A stretch of 64,000 nucleotides of DNA from Pseudopyrenochaeta lycopersici (taxonomy: Eukaryota > Ascomycota > Dothideomycetes > Pleosporales > Pseudopyrenochaetaceae): positions 555,963 to 619,962 of the forward strand of contig NHZP01000031.1 in assembly GCA_003313425.1 (NCBI GenBank). Reading direction: 5' to 3'. How positions within the stretch are numbered: the stretch's first letter is position 1; each line of letters starts with the position of its first letter. The position numbers were made by a program, and so were the translations under genes. This document shows positions 42,721 to 54,736 of the stretch, one piece after another. The notes under the pieces were generated by a model. The model was not told where the DNA came from. It did no database searches and was given only the letters and a program-made list of their open reading frames with translations.

Positions 42721-45700
42721 GCGCTAGCTCATCTCACGTTAAGCTGGCAGGCCCTTAAGCGCGACGATAGCGAGGCTATAGATTGCATCGCAGAGGAGAC
42801 AGCCGCTAAGGACTGTACAGGCTGGATTAAGAGGACGCGCTAGGAGGAGTACCTGCAGGCCTATCCTAACTAGAGGCTGCTAGCCCACGCGATCCGGCTG
42901 CCAGGCGACGACGAGCCTGCGCTGCAGCAGCTGGTAGCTGCAGTAGAGCAGCTAGTAGAGTAGGCAGTACAGGGCCTTAGCACGCTTGCGATTGATACGC
43001 TGCGCTGGCTGCGTAGTGCTAAGGCGTATAAGCCTAACGTACGGCTGCTGGCTAAGATGTAGAATAAGGAGAGCTAGCAGCGCGCGGCCAGGCTGTGGGC
43101 TTAGCTACTCTGCTACTACCTGCGCCTAGTCGCTATAGAGGAGGAGTAGCAGCAGCAGCAGGACGAGGCTGAGGCAGAGGCAGAGCACGGACTGCAGCAT
43201 ATCGCCCGCCTATTCCCCTGGCATAGTAGGCAGAGGCTAGCAGCTAGGAGGCTCTGGAAGCTTCTCTTGTACTACTAGGATAGCAGCGACAGCTAGGTAG
43301 CTTAAGATTAGCAGAAGTACGTGCTGCAGCTGTTTAAGGAGCTGATCTGCCAGGAGGTTATCTACTAGCCATTTAAGAGCGGCGTTGTACACTTCCTTAC
43401 CGTGCTAGGTATTAATCTAGAGACGCTGCAGCTGCGTAGGGCAGCAGAGTATTCAACACTACTTAGCTCGCTTGTGTACTGCGTAAGGGTAATAGCAGCT
43501 AAGGCCTTCTTGCCCTCCGCGTAGCGCAGTAATTAAGGCGCTACAGAGACGCTAGTACTACTGCAGAAGTAAGCTAGGCACCTCGTAGACGGCTCGCACA
43601 GCCTAATAAGTATAATGCTAAGCCTACTAGCATACGCTAAGTTTATCTTGTAACAGACGCCTAGTAGTATTACAGGTAGTATATAGTAGTTAGCTAATCA
43701 GCAGACGTTCTTTATTAAGGGCCGTCCTATTGCGCTGGCGCAGCTCTGCGCGATAGCGCAGGGTATTGTAGTAGAGGCTGCGCAGGTACTGTGGGAGCAG
43801 GTGCTCTGGGTACAGCAGGAGCAGGAGTAGGAGCAGGAGGAGAGGGCGAAGCAGCAGCAGCAGCAGCAGACAGCTAGCAGCCCGCTACCTCTTAATCTCG
43901 CAGTAATCTAAGACGACGTAAGTATAGTACGGCGTAGGCTCTCGTTTCTCTCAGCAGCACGCCTGCAGGAGGGCGAGCAGTAGATGCTGCAGCAGCTGTC
44001 AACTACGCCAGCAGGCCAGCGCTTATATAAGCAGCAGAAAGGGGTAGTAAGCAAGCAGCAGGAGGACGCGCAGCAGCTAGTACAGTAGAACAGACGCAGG
44101 GTGCGGCAGCACCTACGCTAGATTAATCGCTTTCTTAACCTACTCTGCCTCGCAGTCCACATAACAGGCGGCCAGCCAGCGCGTAGGTCTAAGCTACTCT
44201 CAGTTCAGTAGCAGAACAGGGTGCTTTAGGATCGCAACCTCTACGTAATTAATAGGTAGGTAACGCTAGTAACGCGCTACTATAAGACGCAGGCGCAGTA
44301 GGATCAGCCTAAGGTAGTAGCGCGCTTCCTGCTAGAGGCAGTAGGGCAGCTAATTACAGCGTACCTGCTCTACGCACGGCTACTGCGGGCGATGCTGCTC
44401 AGCGGGCTAGGGAAGCAGGCGTCAGCGCACACGACTAACTATCTCTAGGCTAATAAGCAGGGCCTATAGGAGACAGATCAATTAACGCGTGTAATAGCGG
44501 CTGAGTTAGCAGCCTGGCTGGGCACGCGGTTGACAACGCAGGACTACCGCCATACTACTGTAGGGATTAGGAGGGAGGTAGTAGGCGAGCAGTTTGCTGC
44601 TAGCTATCGCGCAGAGCTAGCTCAAGGTAGGACAGCAGAGGAGGCAGAGGCAGGCAGCGAGGACGATAGCGAGGATCCGCTTAAGCTACAGAACGGGCGG
44701 ACGACAGCAATTAGCATAGTAGCGTACGCTGTGCAGGCTGATCTAGTGCAGGGGCTTAGCGCGCGGTCGATTAACGTGTTCCGCACGCTAAGCTGTACGT
44801 GGCACGGGTTTCTTAGCTTCGCAGAGGCAGGGGCAGGAGTAGGGGCAGAGGCAGGGGCAGAGAAAGAGAAGCAGCAGGAGAAGCAGCTATCAAAGCGGAA
44901 ACAGGGGGGAGGCGTTACTAAGCAGGCGCAGGATAGTAGCGAGCACAGCCGCAGGCAAAAGAGGGCGAGGGTAGGCGAAGAGGGTACTGCGGCTGTAGCA
45001 GCAGTATCTGCTTAAGGCAAGGGCAACAAGGAGAGGAGAGGGCTTAAGGACGCTATTCGACAGGTGCTCTGTCTCTCAGCTAATTATCCAGTTAAGTATA
45101 AGTTAGCTACGCAGGAGATCGCACTACAGGCTGTCGTACGAGGGCTTAGTCCGCTAGTAGTAGTACTACTAACAGGCGGAGGTAAGACGCTACTTATATT
45201 TACTCTAGCAGTACTTAAGCAGCAGCAGGCAGAACAGAGGGCAGAGATAGGTAGCATTACAATCTTTGTTATACTATATCGTGCACTAATCTAGGATATA
45301 CTCGTACAGCTTAGGCAGGCAGGTATTAAGGTAGCTAAGTAGAAGGCAGGGGTTAAGGGCGACTATTAGAACCGCCGGACGCTAGCTACTATTATAGTAG
45401 TTAGCGCTAATTACGTAGGGAGTAGCAGCAGGCAGTTTCTCTTATACGCCAGCTTACTTGCACGGTAGGGAGTGCTACAGCGAGTAGTAGTTAATAAGTC
45501 GTATATTATTATTACAGTAGACTCGTGGCGGATAAAGCTGCAGAGGCTAAAGGATCTTTAGCTGCTACTGTGCTAGCAGGTACTACTTACAGCTACATTA
45601 CCGCCGTCGCAGGAGAGGCAGCTACAGGAGGTAATGTTAATGCGCAGAGTAACAATTATCTGCGCAGAGACAACGCAGCGACGTAGGACGCAGTACGCAG

Positions 45701-46135
45701 TAGTTCGCTGCAGGCGTAAGGTAGAGCTGCAGGAGACAGCTGTAGAGCTCGCGCGCAGGCTGATAGACGAGGCAAGGTTGCTCAGTAGCGCGCAGGTAGC
45801 AGAGGTAGCAGTAGGACAAGAGGTAGCAAGAGCGAAAGGGGTCGTGTACTGTCGCAGCAAGGCGCTGTGTGAGCAGCTAGCAGGGCGGCTAGGCTGCGTA
45901 GCGTACCACGCAGGCATGCCTGAGCGCGCAGAGGTGCTAGAGAGGTAGAGGCAGTCAGGAGGGCTAATTACGTGCACATCAGCGCTTAGAGTAGGAGTAG
46001 ATATTACGCAGGTGCTCTTCACGCTGCATGTAGAGAGGCCGTAGGGGATAGTTGATTTTATGCAGGAGAGCGGGCGAGCGCGAGGGGCAGGCAAGGCAGT
46101 GATTCTAGTCGTGCAAGGACAGCAGTAGCAGAAGG

Positions 46136-46250
46136 CTGAGGTAGAGGCAGAGGCAGAGGCAGAGGCAGAGGCAGAGGCAGAGGCAGAGGCAGAGGCAGAG
46201 GCAGAGGCTGAGGCAGAGGCTGAGGCAGAGGCTGAGGCTGAGGAGCAGCA
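46136..46250 (+). repeat. (GAGGCA)n microsatellite in gene A
   Basis: About eighteen hexamer units, coding an uninterrupted Glu-Ala run after the helicase. Confidence 0.9.
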
Positions 46251-46788
46251 ACCGATGAACGATAGCGAGGTAATAGACGCGTTTATTAGCACATTAGGCT
46301 GTCAAAGAGCAGTAATAAGTTAGTATATAGACGGCAGGCGATTATCTTACAGACAGCTACAGGCAAGAGCAGATACAGGAGTAGGCGGCGCAGCAGACAG
46401 GGCAGCAGAAGGCGCAGAGATAGCGTTCTGCGATAACTGTGAGGAGCAGGAGTATGGAGGGCAGAAACAGTGGCAGGACAAGGAGCAGGTGCAGGCGAGG
46501 CAGGAGCAGGTAGTACGGGCGAAGCTCGATGAGCTATCGCAGACGACGTGTCCATACTGCTAGGGTATATTGCATGAAGTATTTAGGAGGGAGGAGGGCA
46601 AGGTGGCAGTACAGCAGGAGGAAGAGAAGGAGGAGTATGAGGCAGGGCAGCAAGAGGAGGAAGAGGCGGAGCAACAGACTGAGCAGCAAGCTGAGCGGCA
46701 GGCCAAGCAGCAGACTGAGCTGCAGACTAAGCAGCAGGCCGAGCAGGCCGAGCAGCAAGCTGAGCAGCAGGCTAAGCAGCAGGCCTTA

Positions 46789-46830
46789 CTCAGGTATGCC
46801 GCTAGGGAATGCCCCCCTCTCCTAAACTAA
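46789..46830. other. Third copy of the hairpin-type motif
   Basis: CTCAGGTATGCC, GGGAATGCCC, CCTAAACTAAACCCT, aligned with the copies at 10061 and 31861; the stem is weaker here. It overlaps the last codons of gene A and lies about 240 bp before the start region of gene C. Confidence 0.5.
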
Positions 46831-47031
46831 ACCCTTTCGGGAAGTCATTGCCTCTTCCAGCCAAACCCCCTCGCATCTTATGCGACCTCTCTACGCGCAC
46901 ACATGTTACGCGTCAACGCGCTTTTGCTTGCTAACTTATTACGAACATCCTTCTCCCCAACTACTACAGCTTACTGATTAGCTCTATCTTACTGCGTACT
47001 CCTTGTACTTCTTACTAGCCGTAGAGCTGCT

Positions 47032-50000
47032 ATAACGGCTTAACTCGGATTAAGAGAGCTCCTTAAGCAGCTTAATCTCCACGTCAACGAGCCTGAGCCA
47101 GTTATTATCTGTCGCCTGTGTAAATTTACTCTGCATAGCACTAGTAAGTCTATCGCTGATTATGTGGTTAAAAAACACAACTATTCTAGGTATATAACGA
47201 AGCAGCTACGCGAACTTCTTAAACTGTACAACATCCTAGGCCTAAGAGAGCTCCGCCTGCGACTAGACTACTCTCCGCCTTATCCCTATCTTACTAATTA
47301 CCTTAGAAATACGTGTAAGCATTATAGCTATAAGACGACGAGCATTAACCTTATAGGTCGCTATTTATCTGCTAAGCACGGCGTAAAGCGCAAGTCCTTG
47401 ATATAGCTCCATGATCATGTTAGCTGAGGCCTGATGCTCTAAAGCTAGGACTATAATAGGGCGTACGGTTATTAGATTGTGAAACAGGATTGTACATCTG
47501 CTACTCGCAGTTCTGTCGTCGACAGCAGCTTGCAACAGACCTCTGCACCGCGCCTGCAGCGCCTTAAACAGCTACATCTTAAAGAACTTAAACGCATAAA
47601 TCGTCGTCGAACGAATATAACTAATAACCTTGGCGGTTGCGACATAGCTTTGAACACGAACTAGATGCGACGCACTGGATAGGCGGAAACCTTTGCTGGT
47701 GCAGAGCGCAGGCTCCTTGTGCAGCTCGCGCAGATCCCTGTTGTTACGGTGCAGAATCTGCACCTTAGACTCTACGGAGGCGTAGACCTATACAGCTGCA
47801 AGGAAGATAAGTATAGACTAAGCCTTCTAGTCGCAGCGCTAGACTAAGTCTTTGATTAATATGAAGACACAGTCCGCTATACTGATGTTTTAATCTAGTG
47901 TCTGCTTTATAGTTTATACCCTGATCGCACGTATAAGGCGCCTTTTAAGTTAGTTAGTCGTAAGGTAACTACCTAAAGATATAGAAGGATCTTTAAGATA
48001 GTTTTCTGTTTCTGTGTACGCTTCTAGAGGCTGGACAAGTGCGCACGATAAAACCTTCTACGTAGGTCTCTTACTAAAGAGTAAGATGAGTTGCTGCACT
48101 AACTGTGGTTTGACTAGGCATGGTCCCTTATGCCCGAGATAAAGACGAAGGAGGTAGAGCCGCGCGCATACTAATTAAAATTAGGCCCTCTAAACTTAGA
48201 AACCTGGGAATTAATTTTAGAAGATAAGAGCGACGAGTCTGCCTCTGTTATTACAGACGATAGTAAGGAAGAGTTTGAATTAGCAGAAAGTCTACTAATA
48301 ACTATATCAGAATTTAAGGAGCCTTCTAAAAGTTATAGTTTCTTAAAAAGGAATAGTAGAGAAGCTCTTTCTTGGGCTAAGTATATAAAGCGCCGCTAGT
48401 CTACTAGTATAGCCTACGCTGTAAGTGCTCTAGATTTAAGAAGGGATTATGAAACTCCTTAACCTTTTAAAAAAAAGGAGGCGACATAGAGTAGCCTACT
48501 AGAAGATATGCTCTTCTGCTTTATATATTTTCTATTAATAGAGGAATATAAGGATAGCACGCTGTCCTCTACCCTTCTGATATACTCCAGCGGTGTTCTT
48601 AGCTTAACTTAAGGTGGCTCTACATTCGAACGCGCGGGGAATTATACGTTAAAATTATCTGCTATAATCTATTACGTTTGAATAATTATCCTTAAAGCTA
48701 CTCTTCCTTAGTTTGCTTATGTTAGCCTAGGTTAGAGCGTTAGACTACGCTATAGACAAGTAGAGCTCCTTAATTAGGCCTGTAGAAAAAATTTATACCT
48801 AAGATCGCTAACACTAATAAATAAGCTTCTTAGCCTACACAATTACAGGAGGGTAAGCAGTTACTTAGAAGGGCTCTTATTCCGCGTAACTTAGAGCTAA
48901 GACAGCTAGGTTATCTCTTAGGAAAAACATAGCCTTTCTATAGCAAAGTTCTGTTAGATCAGCTACAACTCTATTTAGGACACTTTAGCAGTATATAGTA
49001 AACTTATGTATAGTTAGAGTCCGCCAATCAATCTAGGTAGTATTCGTGACTATCTTACTAATACTTCTGCTAGCTATTCCTTCGTGACTGACAGTGCGAA
49101 TAGCCTCTTAGAATTATACCTAGAGCTATCTTACAGGGCTTCCTTAGCGACGGTTAATAGACTGCTAGCTAATGATAACTGGGACGACTAAGCAGTCCGC
49201 TAGTACCTAGAGCTATACAGTTAAATAACTAAGCTAATAATATTATTACTGTATTTGCTAGGAGGACAGGCTCTAAGGGGAACAGAACTGTCAGCGCTTG
49301 AGCACTGTAATAGATCTTCAACATCTTATAGTGTATGTGTATATTCACGTAAGATAGCGCTAATCTTTAGGCACGCTAAGTCCTAGCGCTTAACTAATTA
49401 TAAGTTCTACGTAGTAAGATTTATACTAGATAAAGTTAGTCAGCTTCTCTACTATTATCTTGTGTTCATTTAGCTATTTGTATGCATGCTCTATTAAGAG
49501 TTCTACGCAGGGGACATTAATAGCACGCTTCTCTTTTTATTACTAACTGTTCTAAAAGAGCTATTAAAGACGTCAGTGCTTACAAAGGTACTTAAGCGTT
49601 AAACTACGAGCACTGTAGGTTTCTAATTAAGCGTTAGGACATATTAATAGCTAGTAATTACAGTAACTAATAAACATATTTAACACATATTAGAACCTTT
49701 TAACAGGCATAATAACTGAAGCACAAAGGCAGATCTAAATATAGTATATGCATGGCAGAGTAGGCACAGACTACTGCAAAGAGGTATGTTATATAGAATT
49801 AACGGTGCATTCCTGGATACGCTTCAACCTGCGCTGCTTAATATTTATAAATAGGCATTAAATAAGTAGCATAAGTTTCTGCAGCTAGAACCAGCAGCTT
49901 ATAACGCCTGTATTAAGATAATTAAAGGTTAAAAGCGTAAGGTAGCGTCTTCTTCTAGCGATAGTTCTCCAAAACAGCGTTATACTACTTAGCGAACGGG

Positions 50001-51480
50001 CATAGATTCATCCCCACTAAATAAGTAAGCCCTCCTTAAGCCTATGCCACATAAGATCAGCTAAGGCCTGTAGGCGAAGGAAGTTAAAGTTACCTTTTAC
50101 AAAAGTACACTAAAACAAGCATAGCTAGGTTATATACCTATCTTTAGTCGCCTAAGTTACTTTAAGCGCGACAGAGTAATTAAGGAGAGGAAAAAGATTT
50201 TAGCCTATATTACGAGCGAAGAAGCAGAACTTAACAGATACTTTAATTCCTGCTACTAGCTGCATAGTATAGATAAAGAGTTTATACGCTAGAGAAACGT
50301 TAGCTGCTAGCTTTGTTACGCAGACAGTAGGAAGATAGAGCCTGATTACCTACTTAAGCACTATAACTATTACTGTAGCTCCGCAAGAGCTTAATAAATT
50401 TTTAATTAGCTTTAAGCGCTTAAGCTTCCACAGCGCTTAAGGGGTGCTAGCTAGTGCGATTTATGCTCTATAACTGAATTTGTGTGTGCAGATATTATTA
50501 CAGGCGTCTGGCTAGGTAACGCCAAGTACGAGGCCGAAAGAAGTTATTAGAGAGAGCAGGCGGAGAAGTTACTTAACAGGGATAGGAAATGCTAAATAAA
50601 GCTGGTAGTAAAGAGGACTATTACTGCACTTTATACTTATAATGAACATATCCTAGGAGCCTTTTTAATAGAAAGACTTAGTGAGGAGAACAGAGTAGAT
50701 ATTATGGCGAAGAATTAGGTAGAGTTCTGGTTCTGGCAACGCGTCTCTCTGGGTAGCAGTACAGTCTTAAGGCTTCTTTTCGTGTTTAAAATACTTATAA
50801 GTACTTTCAACTTTAGATGATCCTAGCTATTAGCAACAAAGAGCCCTAATTTAAGCGTAATCTCCCTACTACTATGTAGTTACGGCTGGGACAACGACGA
50901 TAAAGTATAAGGCTAGCATAACACGTTAAAGTAGTAGATAGGAAAATGTGGATTCTGTGCTAGACGCGGGCTTAAAGATACTAAGATCAATTACAGTTTA
51001 AGCAACTGTAGGCGCGGGGGATTAACACAGCAGTTAATCTGTATGGGCGAAGCTATCTTTCTTAAAGGTTTTAAAGCAAAAGGTGGTTGTGCGAGGTGCG
51101 CTGTGCCTTAAGAAATTTGTAACAGGTAGGCAAAATTAAGCGACAGAGTCTAGAGAGAGTAACCTCTAGAACGTTATTAATACGGGCGCTTAGTATACAA
51201 TACAGTTATTAGGCTATACTAATGTACTAATACAAGGTACGCCTTTAACTTATTAATAATGATAGAAGAGGAGGGTAAGGAGGAGTACTGTGACCTGGAT
51301 AATGTTAACGTGACCATGTAGCTATATAGGAAGTTAGTTGTTGCTAACGTTAAAGGTACTAAGATGCTGCGACAGCTTTAGGTATGGACGCAAATGCTAT
51401 AAAAGGCACGCTTAGAGTACTAAGATTTTAGAGTACTTTTAGAGTTATTATAATAACACTAGATCTCTACTAAGTAGCTA
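47032..51480 (+). pseudogene. OrsD-type gene C without helicase, about 1,480 codons, RIP-decayed
   Basis: A single frame from an ATA (probably a mutated ATG) at 47032 to about 51480 with stops but no frameshift. First finger CRLCKFTLH, second CKHYSYK (Cys to Tyr), as in copy D. The core has GGQALRGTELSALEH (49261) and a later WQSRHRLLQRGMLY (near 49753), the recombinase-like boxes shared with copies A and B. Where A and B have the helicase, C has instead a Cys-rich stretch (CQLCYA near 50310, CDLCS near 50458). Near 50941 is a Cys cluster (CGFCARRG, GGCARCAVP) that matches the family C-terminal end. The function is unknown; the lack of a helicase suggests a second architecture of the family. 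Confidence 0.7.
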
Positions 51481-52900
51481 GAGTACAATAATGCTGCAGC
51501 ATATCAGCCCTAGTTCTTCTAATAAGTACCCTTAAAAATGTACTGTTACAAGAAGGAGCGAAGACATTAATTAAAATATACAGTTACTTACATTACGCGA
51601 TGTTATTATAATTCTATTACTACTCGTATAGAATACGCATCCTTAACTTTTAGACAGGTAGACAAAGGCTTAGAACTACTTAATAATGCTTTCTTAAAGA
51701 CTTTGGCGTCTTAGTCTATAAGCAGCATGGTACTGCAGTCGTTAATCTTAACACGTATCCCCTGCAGTATTATACTATGTACCTAAACTGTACCTTTAGG
51801 GTTATATTAGGTTGCCCCTAGGGGCAAGAATTAAGTTAGCCTCTAGAGGCAAGACCCTAGGGGGGTTAACAAGCGTAGGAAGTAATGCCTGCCCCTAGGG
51901 GCAAGATGCCTGTGCAAACAACGTAGCTTTACGAACTTTAAAACTTTATATAGCCTTCCTACCTACTACTCTATAGCGTGCCTATTCTATAAGAAGCTAT
52001 TTTCCTAGGCTCTATTATATAAAAACCGCTCCTATAAAACGCAAAGGCGATAAAACAGCTGTTAAGGGAAGGAAGAAGTAACGAGTAGAGGTGAAAGATG
52101 TAGACTCCGTTCACGAGCAGGCTGAGCTATATCAACTGGCTACTGCTAGGTTTCCAATCAATGTGCTTACTTCAGAGTAGACGACTGGCACCAACCGGTC
52201 CATCAACGAACACTACAAGCGCCGCCTCTGCCAGACATTCAGAGAAGTAGGCGTCCTTCGCAGAAATAAAAGCCGCTGACTGCAGGTTGCTTACACAAAA
52301 GCGCAAGTGCACCAGATGCTTGACTATCTTAGGCTGAGAGAAAGCGGAGTTCTGAGCGATCGTAGTAGCTAGCGAACTAAGGGAGGAGATAATGCGGATT
52401 AGCCATCGTTCAAAGACTAGAGTAGCGTTGTTGGATAGAGGGCAGAACCTATAGCGTGCAACTATTAAGTAGAGGCCTTAAAGGAATATTTACATAGTTC
52501 TTAGTCTGCGCATAGGGGGCGGTAGTAGATTAGTAACATCTACGACAAAGGTTCCATCCCTTAAGCCGCAGCAGCTAAGACGAGCTAACCCTAACAGCAG
52601 ACGCAAAAAAAAAGCTTATAGGTAGCTGTTATTAAGAGCTAAGTTTTTAGGACGGGCTCTTAAGTGGCCGGGACCACGTCTAACCAAAAAACCTTGCCTA
52701 AATGCGAGATACTGTCGTTATTCCGCTACTAACTGTTAAAGTCTATAGGCAGGATATTTAAGTAGAAGCGTCTGCGAACTAATACAGTCTTTGGGTCTAG
52801 TCTTGAGCGAAGACTATATAAGGAAGATTATCTACAATATGCTTGTAAGACTACGCTGTGTAATTTAAATAGCTACTAACACGGTAAGAGCTGTAAAAAG
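51481..52900. other. Decayed DNA with a palindrome cluster and a weak coding trace
   Basis: No gene is recognised. Around 52081-52380 a frame gives VHEQAELYQLATARFP and later HQMLDYLRLRESG with few stops, which may be a coding remnant of unknown type. Confidence 0.35.
51812..51903. repeat. Cluster of palindromes centred on CCTAGG
   Basis: TTGCCCCTAGGGGCAA (51812-51827), GCCTCTAGAGGC (51839-51850), CCCTAGGG (about 51855-51862) and TGCCCCTAGGGGCA (51890-51903). Four palindromes in 92 bp in otherwise AT-rich DNA. Confidence 0.85.
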
Positions 52901-53668
52901 CTAGATAAGAGGTGTGCTATGTAGTAACTCGCCGTAGTTCTTATTCTCGTTCTTATTCTCGCTGTCAAAGTTTACAGTAATATTCATAGCCAGCCTCGTT
53001 AACTTAGGCCTAGCCTCCTAAGTTTTGCGCGCTTTCTCAGACCTAGTCCTAGTAGGTCTCTTGCTTTTTGATCGTTCCAGGCTTCTTTTTACCTCCTGTT
53101 TACTTAGTGCATTATACACGTTCCCTGCAACGGTGTGTAGGCTAGCCTACGGCTCCACAAACAACGCTGCTGGGTCCTTAGGTTAGCTATCTGTTATGTT
53201 TAGAAGAAGCTGTGTAGAGCTATCTAGTAGAGGCAGGTTACTAGTTAGTAATTCTATAGTATAAGGTGCCTGCGAGGAGAGCTTTTTTGGGTTAATAAGC
53301 TCGTATACTATCTTGCCCGCGAGAAACGTAAGCTAATAGGAGGACACTAGACCTGACTGCATAGAGTAAAGAGACAGAGAGGATGTATTACATCTGGCCT
53401 TATCAACTAGAAGGAGCGTGTAGGAGCTAGGAAGCCTCTGCTCTGTGCCTATCCTTACAGCTATAGTAGGATCTATAGTAGCTGCGGGGCCTACGTGTTA
53501 GGGTTATGTTACTATGCACAGCGTAGATAGCAACTTACGCTCTACAGGGATGCTAACACCGCTACTAGCAACTGCTGTGTTAAATTCTATAGTAAGATTA
53601 TCTATAGCTATGCCTCTTACAGACTGTAAAAGGCTAGCTATTAGAACTGTACGATAAGTAAAGTGCAT
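52901..53668 (-). pseudogene. Secreted protein gene, RIP-broken (about 255 codons)
   Basis: Starts ATG at 53668 with a signal peptide (MHFTYRTVLIASLLQSVRG). One minus-strand frame reaches TAG at 52901-52903 with six internal stops (TAA or TAG) where Gln or Trp codons would fit, and no frameshift. It has two potential N-glycosylation sites (NTS, NIT) and a basic Ser/Lys/Arg-rich tail with KR pairs. I do not recognise the family. It is divergent from the repeat precursor gene at 54737, sharing a 1.07 kb upstream region. Confidence 0.5.
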
Positions 53669-54736
53669 TTTTAGTAGGCAGGCGTAAGAGGAGATAGATA
53701 GATAAATAGGAGGACAGGACGTTTAGGCTGGGTAGGTAAGAATAGACGAAAGAAAAGAGAAAGGGGCACAGCGAATCCAAAGATAAAGGAAATGCAGCAG
53801 AGACAGATGCCGAAAGAGCGTTAGTTTTTTATAGCTGTTACCTTGCTGCCGTATATTACATACAGACTTAGTGTAAAGCGCAGTACAAGGTAAAGATAGC
53901 ATACCTAACACTAGCGTTTCTCTACGTCCCTGCTGCATTATGTAAAGACCTTAGTTGTTAATAAAACAGTATAGCGAGAATAGCTAAACGTCCAAGTAAC
54001 TAGCATGTTAGTAAATCCCGACTGTTAGGCCTGTGTTAGGGAAGTGAGAACCAGCGGTTGAAACAGTTCGCTAAGGGAGGTGCAGTAGAGACGCATAGAC
54101 TGTTAGAGGTTAGAGTAAATGCACGAGCTGCGCTAAGATACTTATAGCAGCTTCTAGAAGGCTTTGAAACACTACACAGACTAGACAGGTATTTCTTAGC
54201 TGCTAATCCTGTTACCTAATACAGCTGCTTCGTTTATGCCCCCTTCTGTTCAGTGTAGTAATTAATTAGCGCAATTGTGTTAAGTTCGGCCGCGTTATGC
54301 TAAATAGGCCGTGCACTAGAGGTGCTAGGGAAGTACTGTTCATGCTAAGGCAATGCGGGTCTAGTTATTATTGTTGTCTATGTTGCGACGTCCCTGCCAA
54401 GAACAAACCCTACGAGTTTCTTTAAGAGCCTCCCTTATTATACAATTATTTTTGCTAACAAATAGATAGGTTTAAAGGGCTATCGTTTATGCGTCTGGCT
54501 TAGTAGCTAACATGTTGAAACGATGTAAGCAGCTTAGCATGTTAGGGGCACGATTTTCGTCCTTATAGGAGGTATCTTAAAAGGATATAAAATAAGCATC
54601 TTTTACCCTAATTAGAACTTATATTATTAGCATCTCTCTATTTCATTTCTAGACACGCATCTTCTGTAAATAATTTTACTTAGCGCTCTTTTCCCTAACT
54701 TTAAGACTACTAATCCTTAATAAAGCCCCTTTTACT

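Larger units (their letters stand above)
42493..46829 (+). pseudogene. OrsD-RecQ gene A, main part (central domain and RecQ-type helicase)
   Basis: One frame runs for 4.3 kb with no indel, broken only by TAG (few TAA) at Gln positions. In order: KAVKVQTFF, a Glu/Gln/Ala-rich repeat (42570-42720), DCTGWIKRT, LRWLRSAKAYKP, FLTVLGIN near 43400; then recombinase-like boxes GGQPARRSKLLS (44167) and DYRHTTVGI (44542); then a RecQ-type motor with Walker A LLTGGGKTLL (about 45166-45195). The DExH box is degraded to VVNKSY (45486-45503); the C-lobe has GVVYCRS and YHAGM near 45840-45920 and MQESGRARGAG near 46060. A Glu-Ala run and two Cys pairs (CDNC, CPYC) follow. The lost DExH box and the stops mean no active helicase. 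Confidence 0.85.

Noticed and set aside
45573..46292. 239-codon minus-strand frame rich in Ser-Ala
   Set aside because: It is the reverse reading of the Glu-Ala microsatellite and helicase of gene A.
10061..46830. Helitron 3' end (hairpin near terminus)
   Set aside because: No CTRR after the hairpin, no Rep/helicase of Helitron type, and the motif lies upstream of the genes.
42493..51480. TAG read as glutamine (altered genetic code), because genes A and C are open apart from TAG at Gln positions
   Set aside because: Intact genes in the window use standard stops, TAA and TGA also interrupt, and the pattern is the normal outcome of CAG-to-TAG RIP mutation.
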